This document shows, piece after piece, positions 33,480-45,461 of a stretch of DNA of 64,000 nt (position 1 is its first letter; each line of letters opens with the position of its first letter). This DNA comes from Isoetes taiwanensis. Taxonomy: Eukaryota > Streptophyta > Lycopodiopsida > Isoetales > Isoetaceae. The position numbers and the translations under genes are program-made. The notes under the pieces are model-generated. The model was not told the DNA's origin. It worked only from the letters and a program-made list of their open reading frames with translations, and searched no databases. The stretch is taken from positions 19,955,018 to 20,019,017 of the forward strand of contig JAJEKV010000020.1 of the NCBI GenBank assembly GCA_021234155.1. The letters run 5' to 3'.

Positions 33480-34900
33480 ATTTATTGTTTGTTTATTTCA
33501 TTCGGGACACGGATTTTTTAGCTCCCTTTTGCTATAGGAATGCTTAGCCGTCAAGTTATTTATGATGCATTTGGTAGAAGTTACAATATGTTGTGAGTTC
33601 ATTATGTCATTCGGGTGATTCATCCTTAATGTTCTTTCGTAGTTACAGATTTTCGCGCTATTGACATAGGTTGTAAATTGCAACTTTGAGCTATTGTTTT
33701 TTGTTGGAACATGAACTTGATCAAAGTTTATTTAATTCATGGTTATCACCCTGTATGAAGTTGATCTTGACCTTGATCAACCTTTGTCCTTCACCTTACC
33801 TTGGCTTATACACGTGTAGCATAATTATGTGTAATTCTTTTCTTGTCTTACGTTGATTTTTTCTGAGAGTGATTTTTATGAAGCTATATCTATTTAATAT
33901 GTATATGGCCAAATATGGATTGATTGTCTTCATTTTTTATCTTTGTAGACATATACGGTATCGTCTATCCACACCGCAACATCGCCCATCACGCTATGCA
34001 TCCAAGGATGCGCGTGCCAGGCATTAGGGACCGCCCACTGCTACTAGACTGTTGGCAAGTACGCGGCAATGTCCCATACCATTGCCCCATACCGCCTCAC
34101 TAATACAATGGTATTCCCATAATGTTCTAAGCATTAATCGGGTCACAGCAGCACACATAGTCTGAGTATAAGGTAATTCTAGAATTACCATTGCTGGAAC
34201 TAATACACTAACTCATCATCCTTGAGTTAAGAGTATAATTTCCTGTAACACTCTGGCTTAGCATCTAAGGAGCAAGCATAAGGGCAGAACTGGAATTTAA
34301 TCATGCAAGACTGAGTTATGCAAGCCTGCCACCTTCTCCAGAAGGATCATTTACCCATTTACCATTATATAATACAAGGGAGTTTTATGCAGGGCATGAT
34401 ATTAGATGAGCGTGGCTCGTCTAAAGAAGAACGAGAGGTACTTGTGAGGTAAAGCTTGTCGCTGGTATGGGACAGTGGCATGCGGAACCAACAGTCGAGT
34501 AGCCTGCGTCCTTACAATGCCTGCAGTTTCTCCCTTACATTGGATCCACCAGCGCGGGGGTTCTAGACGACGTACTGTCTAGATATGGTGGGGTGTGTCT
34601 GCTTGGCAGATGCTATGGTGCGTGTGGTGGATTCCATATGTGTGTTCTTGTAGTCATCAGTCGTTGTTTCATGTTGACACCATTGGATAACTCTTATGCA
34701 TGTTACTAACACGTGGAAGCTTGTGCAGGCTGTTTGATAGCTGGCGGAGCGTACGTGTGCATTTAGTTATCTTGTGTTATCGTCTTGTTATCTGTATACG
34801 TGGCTTTCATGTATATAGCCTCGTGGGAGGCAGTACTTGTTCTGTGTACTCTGATGGTTTGATGTGAATACAAATCGAAATTTTTGGGTATTAAAATTTT
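33480..34900. other. no recognisable gene
   Basis: A GC-richer stretch at 33950-34850 holds CCCATACCATTGCCCCATACCG and, later, a TATATAG-containing part near 34815 followed by TTCTGTGTACTCTGATG. It could be part of an unrecognised LTR. No coding sequence is evident. Confidence 0.35.
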
Positions 34901-34919
34901 GGTTCGTAACAGTGAATAC

Positions 34920-35380
34920 GTTTATGTTTTTAATAATAACTATTGAATAGTTTATTTTTGATGAAATAAAACATATTTAAAATTAATCGATAATAAACGG
35001 AACCTAAACTTTCTTTAATGTAAAAGTTTGTAAATTATGAAAATTCTCATAATAGTTTTAAGTTAATCGCTCATCACACCATCAAATTTTGTTTAAAAAT
35101 TATCATTGCCAAATTTTAAATTTGTTAAATCATAGAAAATTGAAATTTTATATGCTTGAAATGTCTAATTCTAAATAAATTCAAGTAAAAATTAGTTTGG
35201 AAAGCAATTTTATTCCTTGATAACCATTATACTTTTAATTTAAAGATGACCTTATATAATTAAAATTAATAAATATTATAACAATCAAGAAGAATCAAAC
35301 AATATATATATTCTAATAATGGCATTCTTGTGTAATTTATCAAATCTGAATAAGTCTAAGTTTTGTTGAATATGTCATGT
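34920..35380 (+). repeat. AT-rich direct repeat, copy A
   Basis: Matches 36320-36751 in the same orientation: both contain TTGAAATTTTATATNCTTGAA, AAGCAATTTTATT and CAATCAAGAAGAAT, and both end TTGAATATGTCAT. The left part (34931-35000) also matches the reverse complement of about 36260-36335, so there is an inverted component. Confidence 0.8.
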
Positions 35381-35965
35381 CTTGCTGGTATAGAACATGG
35401 TCATTGGGTAGTCCGCTCCTGTGCATGTGCAAAATAGGCTGATAAGTCTTGGGACTTGACCGTAGCCTGCCGGGTGCATAGCCAAAGGGGCTACTCCTTG
35501 GTTGCATCTCCCTAGTCTGAATGAGGCATGAGAAGGTCACTCCTGGAAGCACGCATGCCCATTACAGGCGGCTAGAGAGCCACTGCTCGTCTACGACTTA
35601 AACCCCATCGAAGGTGACGCATCACCCAAGAGGTGTTGAGCCCATGCCTTGCCCACATCCAGTGGCAAACCATCAGGCCTAGCCCGCTAAGATCCCCGGT
35701 AGGCTTTACACACCAGAGGGATCAATCTGTAATGGGACATGTCCTTATATGCCGGTCTAGCCCCACCAACCCACAGCCAGGCAGGCTCTTACGCACAGGC
35801 CGCATTAATTGGGAATTAATGAGGCTATCTAGGTACATCATCTACTAAGGCTTTTAAAGTCTCTAACCCCCCTTCCCAATACATAGGAGTGGGCATAGAA
35901 ATAGAGCACCATTATCCATAGATCTGAAATATAGAATAACATCTAATATAATATATGACATATTT
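35381..35965 (-). mobile_element. LTR fragment, inverted copy of the LTR at 51.87-52.86 kb
   Basis: The reverse complement of this stretch matches about 51880-52465. Shared blocks include CCTCATTAATTCCCAATTAA and GATCCCTCTGGTGTGTAAAG. It lacks the last 400 bp of that LTR and the primer-binding site. The similarity starts exactly where AT-rich repeat copy A ends, so this is either a nested insertion or a captured segment. Confidence 0.85.
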
Positions 35966-36259
35966 AATAAAATTTGGACTTATTCAAATCTAATTGCTAT
36001 GGTAAGATGTATTTTTAACTCTTATTGATTATAATAATTTGTTCAATTCACCATTAGATCAAAAGTATGATGGTTACTAAAGTATAAAATTCCATTCTAA
36101 TTTAAATCTTCACTTTAATCATTTAGAACTAAATCTTCATCTAGGATAAACTCTTTATGATTAAAATATTATTACTTTTTAAATATTTTAAGAAGAAAAT
36201 TTTAAATTGAAATTAATTAAATGATTATGTTTGTGTTTTAACTAAAAACAATAGTTTAT

Positions 36260-36751
36260 TATAGATTAATTTCAATATATTTTATTTCATCAATAATAAA
36301 TTGTTCAATAGTTTTTATTAAAATATTAACTTTATCATTTAATTCAATTCCACCTAAATCTTTTCTTAAAATATTTTACAAACTGTAAAAATTTATAATT
36401 TGTGAAATTCTTCATAATAGTTTTTAAGTCAATCACTTATCAACCCATCAGATTTCATTTAGAAATATCATGATTGCCAAATTTTAAATGTGATGAAATC
36501 AATGAAAGTTGAAATTTTATATTCTTGAAATGCTTAATTCTAAATAGCTTCAAGTGAAAATTAGTTCGAAAAGCAATTTTATTTTTTGATAACCATTACA
36601 GTTTTAATTTAAAGATAACTTACGTTAATTAAAACTTATAAAAATGTTAACAATCAAGAAGAATTAAACAATACATATATTTTAATAATGGCGTCCTTGA
36701 AGTGTTATCTATTAAATCTGGATAAGTCCAAGTTTCATTGAATATGTCATT
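36260..36751 (+). repeat. AT-rich direct repeat, copy B
   Basis: Partner of 34920-35380. Its end (TTGAATATGTCAT, to 36751) passes straight into a piece of the AMBRA1-like tandem unit (TTGGCCTTATTTTATGC). Confidence 0.8.
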
Positions 36752-39700
36752 TGGCCTTATTTTATGCTTTCATTAACAATATAGACATTACATCTGATAG
36801 TCAAATAATGTAATCCATCTATATGCATTTTTTTCTCCTTGCATGGTGGTTGTGTCATCCAGAAAAATAGAGGCGTCACATCCCTGCACATAGAATAACA
36901 ATAGATTATTATATTTCAATCTGATTATAATTTACCCAATGCCAATGACTGCTCCAAACTTGCTATAGGGTGTAAACTGGGGGTCGTGGCTGTTCTTAGG
37001 CATCCATTTCGAAACCAGCTAACCGGATTAACTGTTACGCGTCCTTTACAACGGCAATGGGTTGAGGACATAAACGTGAAGCAACCAATGCAAAGAAGGC
37101 CCTGATTTCCTGGTCTCTATTCTTTGCTCTTTTTAGATAAGATGTAGCTTCGCAAATCGTCATTACTTAAAAAACTTAACAATGGAGTCCTCGAGCTACA
37201 ATGCATCTCTGTACAACAAATTATTGCATTGATGTTTTGAGTCTTGGTTTGAATAATCTAAGAAAAGTGGCTGGAAAGTTGCTAAGGTTCTAGCTAAATG
37301 TATGCTTTATTTTTGTAGGTTGGAGGCCGAATCATTCAAGCATTCAATAGCTAGGTATTGCCCTCTTCTTCCTGCTCCACGATCAACCATTGCAGCTGCT
37401 TTCAGCCCAGATGGAAAAACATTAGCATCAACACAGTAAGAAACCTTATTCCTAATTTATCATTATCTAATACCGTCATTTAATCTAACATAAGTATTTT
37501 ATCAGTGGTGACCATACTGTGAAGATTATTTGTTGTCAAACAGGCGTTTGCTTGAAAGTGCTTAGTGGACATAGCAGAACTCCTTGGGTGGTGGGTGCCA
37601 AAACCTTGTCATAGACTTTAGTTATTTACACAGAGAAAATAGCCACTTTTGAGACATCTTTAATAACATTCATTAGAATTTTTGCCCTTATTTATTCAGT
37701 AAATCTGTATTATCTTTTTGTGGTATTTTAGATGTTTTAACCAACAAATTTTTGTTTTTTGCAACTATGGTGTCTTTATTTAACATGGAGCGTTTTCACA
37801 GGTAAGCTTTCATGCAAGCAGACCAGAAGTGCTTGGAAGTGGCAGACTTGAGTATGTACGACTTTGGGATGCAAATACTGCTGAGTGAATTGGATCTTGT
37901 GACTTTTGTAGGTCATTCTGTCTATTATTATATATGTTTGTCGCGTCGTTATAGATCCAAGAATTAATGGTGCTGACTTCTATAGAGATGTTGTTGACAG
38001 GTCGTCCAATAGCCTCTCTTGCTTTTCATGCTCAAGGGGATGTTCTTGCAGTTGCATCTGGCCACAAGGTATTTTGTTTGGCCTTATTTTATGCTTTCGT
38101 TTTGAAAGAGATGGGGAGGGAAGGAAGGCGAGACCATAAGGTTCAATATAGATATTACATCTGAATGAGCATGGCCCCCATAGTCAAATGATGTAATCCA
38201 TCTGTATGCATTTTTTTCTCTTTGCATGGTGGCTATATCATCCAGATGAATAGAGGCATCACATCCCTGCACATAGAACCCAAATGAAAAGAATTAATAG
38301 TTGATGTTTGTTGTTTGTTTCACTCATTCTGTTCTGAGGCTGAAGGACGTGATTTTCTTTTTGATGCAGTGGGGAGAATGTAGCTCGATTGTTGGCATGG
38401 AGGAAAATATTATCACCTACTGTTAAGCATCCTTTACAGCGTCAATGGGGTGAGGATGCTGCCTCAAGCATCAGCTGTTTAGGACATAACCGTGAAGCCA
38501 CCAATGCAAAGAAGGCCCTGATTTCCTGGTCTCTATTCTTTGCTCTTTTTAGATAAGATGTAGCTTCGCAAATCATCATTACTTAAAAACTTAACAATGG
38601 AGTCCTCGAGTTACAATGCATCTCTGTACAACAAACTATTGCATTGATGTTTTGAGTCTTGGTTTCAATAATCTAAGAAAAGTGGCTGGAAAGTTGCTAA
38701 GGTTCTAGCTAAATGTATGCTTTATTTTTGTAGGTTAGAGGTCGAATCGTTCAAGCATTCAATAGCTAGGTATTGCCCTCTTCTTCCTGCACGATCAAGC
38801 ATTGTAGCTGCTTTCAGCCCACATGGAAAAACATTCGCATCAACACAATAAGAAACCTTATTCCTAATTTAGCATTATTTAATACGTCATTTAATCTAAC
38901 ATAAGTATTTTATCAGTGGTGACCATACTGTGAAGATTATTTGTTGTCAAACAGGCGTTTGCTTGAAAATGCTTAGTGGACATCGCAAAACTCCTTGGGT
39001 GGTGGGTGCCAAAACCTTGTCATAGACTTTAGTTATTTACACTGAGAAAATAGCCACTTTTGTGACATCTCTAATAACATTCATTAGAATTTTTGCCCTT
39101 ATTTATTCAGTAAATCTGTATTATCTTTCTGTGGTATTTTAGAATGTTTTAACCAACAAATTTTTGCTTTTTGCAACTGTGGTGTCTTTATTTAACATGG
39201 AGCGTTTTCACATGTAAGCTTTCATGCAAGCAGACTAGAAGTGCTTGCAAGTGGCAGCCTTGACTATGAAGTACGACTTTGGGATGCAAATACTGCTGAG
39301 TGAATTGGATCTTGTGACTTTTGTAGGTCATTCTGTCTATTATTATATATGTTTGCCGCTTCGTTATACATCCAAGAATTAATGGTGCTGACTTCTATGG
39401 AGATGTTGTTGATAGATCGTCCAATGGCCTCTCTTGCTTTTCATGCTCAAGGGGATGTTCTTGCAGTTGCATCTGGCCACAAGGTATTTTGTTTAGCCTT
39501 ATTTTATGCTTTCGTTTTGAAAGAGATGGGGAGGGAAGGAAGGCAGGACCATAAGGTTCAATATAGATATTACATCTGAATGAGCATGGCCCCCATAGTC
39601 AAATGATGTAATCCATCTGTATGCATTTTTTTCTCTTTGCATGGTGGCTACGCCATCCAGAAGAATAGAGGCATCACATCCCTGCACATAGAATAACAAC

Positions 39701-41100
39701 AGATTGTTATATTTCAATATGATTATAATTTACCCAAATGAAAAGAATTAATGGTTGATGTTTGTTGTTTGTTTCGCTCATTTTGTTCTGAGGCTGAAGA
39801 ACGTAATTTTCTTTCTGATGCAGTGGGGAGAATGTAGCTCGATTGTTGGCGTGGAGGGAAATATCACCTACTGTTAAGCATCCTTTACAACGTCAATGGG
39901 GTGAGGATGATGCCTCAAGCATCAGCTGTTTAGGACATAAGCGTGAAGCCACCAATGCAAAGAAGGCCCTGATTTCCTGGTCTCTATTCTTTGCTCTTTT
40001 TAGATAAGATGTAGCTTCGCAAATCGTCATTACTTAAAAACTTAACAATGGAGTCCTCGAGTTACAATGCATCTCTGTACAACAAACTATTGCATTGATG
40101 TTTTGAGTCTTGGTTTGAATAATCTAAGAAAAGTGGCTGGAAAGTTGCTAAGGTTCTAGCTAAATGTATGCTTTATTTTTGTAGGTTAGAGGCCGAATCG
40201 TTCAAGCATTCAATAGCTAGGTATTGCCCTCTTCTTCCTGCTCCACGATCAACCATTGCAGCTGCTTTCAGCCCAGATGGGATTAGCATCAACACAGCAA
40301 GAAACCTTATTCCTAATTTATCATTATTCAATACCGTCATTTAATCTAACATAAGTATTTTATCAGTGGTGACCATACTGTGAAGATTTGTTGTCAAACA
40401 GGCATTTGCATGAAAGTGCTTAGTGGACATCGTAGAACTCCTTGGGTGGTGGGTGCCAAAACCTTGTCATAGACTTTAGTTATTTACATAGAGAAAATAT
40501 GCATTTCTACTTTTGAGACATCTCTAATAACATTAATTAAAATTTTTGCCCTTATTTATTCAGTAAATCTGTATTATCTTTCTGCGGTATTTTAGAATGT
40601 TTTAACCAACAAATTTTGCTTTTTGCAACTGTGGTGTCTTTATTTAACATGGGAAATATGCAGTGAGATAGTTTATCTGCATTTCACTGGTAAGCTTTCA
40701 TCCAAACAGACCAGAAGTGCTTGCAAGTGGCAGCCTTGACTATGAAGTACGACTTTGGGATGCAAATACTGCTGAGTGCATTGGATCTCGTGACTTTTGT
40801 AGGTCATTCTATCTATTATTGTCTATGTTTGCCGCTTCGTTATAGATCCAAGAATTAATGGTGCTGACTTCTATGGAGATGCTGCTGACGCGCCTCTCTT
40901 GCTTTTCATGCTCAAGGGGATGTTCTTGCAGTTGCATCTGGCTACAAGGTATTTTGTTTGGCCTTATTTTATGCTTTCATTTTGAAAGAGACGAGGAGGG
41001 AAGGAAGGCGAGACCATAAGGTTCAATATAGATATTACATCTGAACGAGCATGGCCCCCATAGTCAAATGATGTGATCCATCTGTATGCAGGTTGAAATA
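36752..41100 (+). pseudogene. tandem units of AMBRA1-like WD40 gene exons
   Basis: A partial unit and three fuller units of about 1.4-1.5 kb repeat the same exons. Exon 1 is GENVARLLAWREISPTVKHP to NAKKALISW (38370-38528, 39824-39979, part at about 37030-37110). Exon 2 is LEAESFKHSIARYCPLLPAP to DGKTLAS (37319-37435, 38734-38848, 40185-40296). Exon 3 is HGDHTVKIICCQTGVCLKVL (37506-37590, 38917-39001, 40367-40448). Exon 4 is VRLWDANTAEC (37802-37907, 39214-39322, 40690-40798). Exon 5 is RPIASLAFHAQGDVLAVASG (38001-38068, 39416-39483, to 40948). The wording matches plant WD40 proteins related to AMBRA1, a CUL4-DDB1 adaptor linked to autophagy. Each unit has its own damage, and the rest of the gene is absent. 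Confidence 0.85.
37802..37907 (+). pseudogene. WD40 exon 4 of unit 1, with stop
   Basis: The splice acceptor CACAG and donor GTAGGT are kept, but VRLWDANTAE is followed by TGA where unit 3 has TGC (Cys). One codon is missing in LEYVRL compared with LDYEVRL in the other units. Unit 2 (39214-39322) shares the TGA, so the stop predates the split of units 1 and 2 or was copied between them. Confidence 0.85.
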
Positions 41101-42235
41101 GTTTCTGTATGCTTGCGATTATTTATTTTGTGGCTTCATTGTTTAGAAATAACAGGAAAACCAGAAAAATGCTCCAGCCAAAATAGTTCTTGGACTCCAT
41201 TGATCCACTGATTGTGTGATAAGCATGCAAGAACCCAAGTGGCTCAAGATTGAACAGACAGTTGTAATGGAAACATTTTGCAGGTTGATATAGAAGATGA
41301 TCACTAATAAATAAATGAGAAGTTAGTTTTGGTTATCTGAGGTGCATAGTTTGCTAGCAGAAGTATCAGGTATGGGCTGTTCTTAATTAGTATTTGCTTT
41401 TCATTGCTGCTCTCTGTAATAAAAATGACTCTCCATATAATATTCTTTACAGGTTCGTCTATACATGACCGAATCTCTCAATCAAATTTTCTAGAAGCTC
41501 TTTGCATAAACTTTTGGCTTGAGGAAGCCCAGGTTAGTGTGATCATTCTGGTATTTTACAGTGTCATTTCTTATTATAGTTTTCTGAGACATAAATGCTT
41601 GTCCAGAAATTGAAAGAAACATCTGATGTTCTATCGAGAGACATAAAAGAATGGATATATTCCTTTCCAGATTCCACATGCATGATGCAGTTACGCAGGC
41701 TCCAGGTAAGTTCTGTATTTAGGGCTAAATCATTGCTTCTCTATTCTTACGACAAATGTTGTAGAACAACTGATGCAGCTTAGAGACCTTAGAGATAAAG
41801 AAGATGCTAAACGACAAGATGAACTGACACCATAGATTTCCCTAGGAACCTACACAATATTGCAAGCGTCTCATAACACTTTTAAAATCTTTGACAAATA
41901 ACCCGGTTTGTTCTAAATGTTAAACTAGAGCTACCTTAAACAAAGAGTAAGCAACAAAACAACACCAATAAAAAAGATTCAAATGTAGCACTAAGAAACC
42001 ACTAACAAGCAATAGAATTTCAACTCTTAAAACATGCTCAAAACGTGCCAAAAGAACTACACCAATTGAAACCAAATCTCCCTTGTGACCAAACTTCCCC
42101 AATGTTGTACGGCAACCAAACCATTGCATGACTATGTCACGAAATACCTAACATTCAAATGCACGAGCACATGCAACTCTAGCAAGCAAAACCCAAGACC
42201 AAATTAGAGAAGAAACCTTCGAAATCTCACGCTCC
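41101..42235. other. no assigned gene; two exon-like pieces on plus strand
   Basis: Two stretches have intron-like borders: about 41453-41531 (before GTTAGT) reading ISQSNFLEALCINFWLEEAQ, and about 41608-41706 (CCAG before, GTAAGT after) reading KLKETSDVLSRDIKEWIYSF. They could be consecutive exons of an unidentified gene, helical in character. The remainder has no feature. Confidence 0.35.
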
Positions 42236-42244
42236 AACTCTTAG

Positions 42245-43078
42245 TTAGGTTATAACATTATCCCACTTCCAAGAAATGTTGGTTGCTTGGTTGGTTGATT
42301 GCATCTTTACACTGTCTGCTTCATCATCTCGTTCATCATTTTCATTTTCGTCATCTCCTGACATACTTGCTAGACCATTCTCTTCGTCGCTTTTAGTGGT
42401 TCCATCTACGAGGTACACTGTCCTCAATCTGCTGTACATTGCTATCTTGCTGCTCTAAAGCTTGCCTCATATCGAGTATGCTATTCACTCTCTTGCGTAC
42501 GTTTGAATAGGACATATCGATGTTCGCATTCTCATTCATGAATAGACGGGCGCATTTTGCAGTGGGCTGAACATCAGTGCCCTGACATTCCATAAACATT
42601 GTCAGCAACATATCCTGCTCATTTGTCCAGTGATGCTTTCGTGGTGGCGGCTGCAGCCCGGCCTGCTCGTCACTTGTGCATTGTGCCAATGGCTGCAGTT
42701 GCAGGAGTTGTATTAGCGTACATGCCTGATATTGCATGCCAGTTGCATATGGGTGCATGCTACTATCTATCATGTGTGGTGTGGTTGGATTGTGATTTGT
42801 GGGACTGCTACTATGTCATCCGCACCAGATGAAGTGGCTGCATCTACCCTTATATGCTGCTCTGTTTCTGCCTGCTCCCGTATGGTAGACAACATGCTAG
42901 TCGCTAGTATCGATGGGTTGGTGTGCATGTCTAGCCCAAGGGCCAGCTGGCTTTGTTTTGCACTCATCAATCTCTTCGCATGCTTCATTACTGTGTGCGG
43001 GCAGACTTGATCATGCCTATGTTCTTGCAAGAATGCAACTGCTTTTCTTTGCGCTAATCTCATCTTGTTTTCCTCCAT
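42245..43078 (-). pseudogene. SANT/Myb-like DNA-binding protein ORFs, frameshifted
   Basis: Three minus-strand ORFs overlap in a row: 43078-42770, 42773-42393 and 42439-42245. The first two share ATGA as stop and start; the second and third overlap in different frames. The middle one holds HHWTNEQDMLLTMFMECQGT and SYSNVRKRVNSILDMRQALE, which looks like a SANT/Myb or trihelix-like domain. The third is acidic (DDENENDERDDEADSVKM), as in many small nuclear regulators and in the DNA-binding ORF of PIF/Harbinger transposons. No DDE transposase was found next to it. It is best read as one gene broken by two frameshifts, or as exons of one gene. Confidence 0.5.
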
Positions 43079-43099
43079 GTCCCAAAATTGCAGCAGTAT

Positions 43100-44115
43100 C
43101 AGATCATCCTCCTTTTGTCAGCACTCATACACCATTGTGGACAGTCCCTATAAAACCACAATATTAGATCAAGGTAGAAATTGATAGATGCAGTACTAAA
43201 TTTAATTATAAACAAATATTCCAGGATTTGATTAGATGCTAAGATCTATTTAGAATGCACAAAAAAATTGCAGACTGCCTTTATTCACAGGACAAAAAAG
43301 AAAAAGGTAAAAAGTAACAGTACAACTAAGTACACTACAATCCTATACTGCAATAGAATGACCCATCTGCCATACCAGCTGCAAAAGTCCAACATATACG
43401 AAGGACTTGATACATACACAATTTAGAATTAAAAAAAAAGACAATTGGCACCATGTTTTGCAAGTCTCTCATCCAATATCTAGCTGGATAAAAGCTTAGG
43501 GACCAGCTTATGGATATGGAACATGAATTATACAAAATCAAGAAATTTCTTAAAGCTTCTCAGTTTTTTGTTTCTAGACAAAATCAGGTTGAAGGTATCA
43601 AAAGTAAAAGATCTTCTAGCCTATCAGTTTTCATTTTGTGCATGAGGATTTTCGCCACTTATTATGAACCTTAGGTTAGCCAACCCTCAATATGATACAC
43701 CAAAAACTAGGTCCTAGGATACTAATAGGATATTAAATAACAACAGAAGAAGCTCTAGAAAAAAGTAATGGCTTTCTAGGAATCAGATTGAAGACGGAAT
43801 GAGAAGAGCAGTCTTTCTTGACCCCATGTCACTCTTCCATCCATAACTCTCTTATTCGGAAATGTTATGGGAAGTGCAGCCCCAATTCGGAAACTAGACT
43901 CCTACATAATTCTAATGAAATAAATTTCACCTCAATCGGAGCTGTAGTTGCGGACCTATTAAATTTCAGGTTCTATTTATAGAACTCTCTGCGACTTCAA
44001 CCTTCTTTGACCTACCTTTGCCTTTGCCTTTGCCTTTTGTTCCCAATCATGACATATAATAACTCTATAAAAATGGTGGAGGAACAAGCCTTCCAACCAT
44101 CAACAACTAAAACCC
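43100..44115. other. no recognisable gene
   Basis: AT-rich. Nothing convincing except CCTTTGCCTTTGCCTTTG near 44018, a short triplet-like repeat upstream of the RPA-like ORF. Confidence 0.4.
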
Positions 44116-44121
44116 CATTGT

Positions 44122-45461
44122 TTGTTGTCATTAACCTGCATTGCTTGTCCTCATTCCTTTCGCATCCCACTAACCAGCCTCACACTACAGATGGCATCAT
44201 CCAGTGGCACCAAGCACACAACAAGCGAGGAATCTATTCACATGCCTAATCCAAAGTCAACAAAAACGATCCAAAAATCAACTTATTTGTTCGCTGCTCC
44301 TAGAAACGAGATACATGTCCTCGTTCTAATCCAATACGGAAACTTGCTACGACCAACATCCAACAGTTACAGGGCGTTGAATGTGGATGTCGTGGACGAG
44401 CAAGCAATGCACACAATCACAATAACTGCAAACAAGGAACGCGGCATGGAATTGGAAACCGTGTTGAGACCAGGCTTTTGGGTCTCCATACGTAATTTCG
44501 GTGTAAGGAAGAGAAATCCATTGTACGAGTATAGAGATTGTGTGAACACCATAAAGATTCAAAGGAACACTGAAGTGACACCCATTGAAGGGCCTGGAGT
44601 TCTGCTCTCCTTATTGCCCACAGACAGTGCAAATATACAGTTACTGTTAAGCGCGACCCATGACCAACCCGTACACGTCAACCTGCTAGTTGCTATTGTC
44701 GGGGTCAAAGAACATATGATATTCCCTTGTTTGCTAGTCGCAAGATGTCGCAGAATTGAAGTTCTGGCCTGAACAGGCATACGTGTTTGACAAGCTCAAA
44801 TGCTTGTTTCTTTTAGGGCATAAACCCATTGTCTTATTCAAGACCCTGAAGGCCAGTACGTTCCGTGGCCAGACTAGCTTAACGTCTACAGAAGCTACAA
44901 TGGCATTCAAGATTGTAGAGGACGCAGTGTCAAGCTGGTTTCCATATAAATTATGGTTTCCAGACGATGATGTAGTAGCAACACTCACAAATGAAGTCTT
45001 CGCAGCACAAAATACCAACGTACATCTTCTACTACTAAAACTAAGCCAAAATTATCCTCGCTTCTCACCTTCTTTCATACAGCTCTCCACTAATCAAACA
45101 TCCTTGTATGTACATATCTCAGGCACATTAAGATTGTGATATAATTGGCGAAAATAAGGTCATGAAGACATGCAATGCTTACAACAAGGTAGTGCCGGAC
45201 AATCTCTGCAACACGTGCAGGAACGACGACATGACAGAAGAGTTAACAATGTTCCGCGACATCAACACTAGATCCAACGTGCTACATGTCACAATGGTAG
45301 GAGCATTGCTTAATAAATTTCTCGGTTACCCATTAGGAGGCGCATTAGCTACAATGAAAACAGATCCCCGATCATTCTGCCAAAGCATACTGAAGAGCCA
45401 GAGTAAATGCACATTTGATCTCAACCACGGACTCCAAATCATTGCCTTCGACAGGATCTAG
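44122..45461 (+). pseudogene. RPA1-like single-strand DNA-binding protein, in three frames
   Basis: Three plus-strand ORFs follow each other: to 44772, about 44730-45139, and 45132-45461. The first, with a likely ATG at 44191 (MASSSGTKHTTSEES), reads PGFWVSIRNFGVRKRNPLYE. The second reads ELKFWPEQAYVFDKLKCLFL and KPIVLFKTLKASTFRGQTSL, the strand pattern of an RPA OB fold (known members read like VIAIKGARVSDFGGRSL). The third reads VMKTCNAYNKVVPDNLCNTC, resembling the zinc ribbon of the RPA70 C-terminal DNA-binding domain. RPA binds single-stranded DNA in replication and repair; RPA-like genes are also carried by plant Helitrons. Two frame changes at 44730-44772 and near 45135 look like decay. 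Spliced exons are possible, but no good intron borders were seen. Confidence 0.6.
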
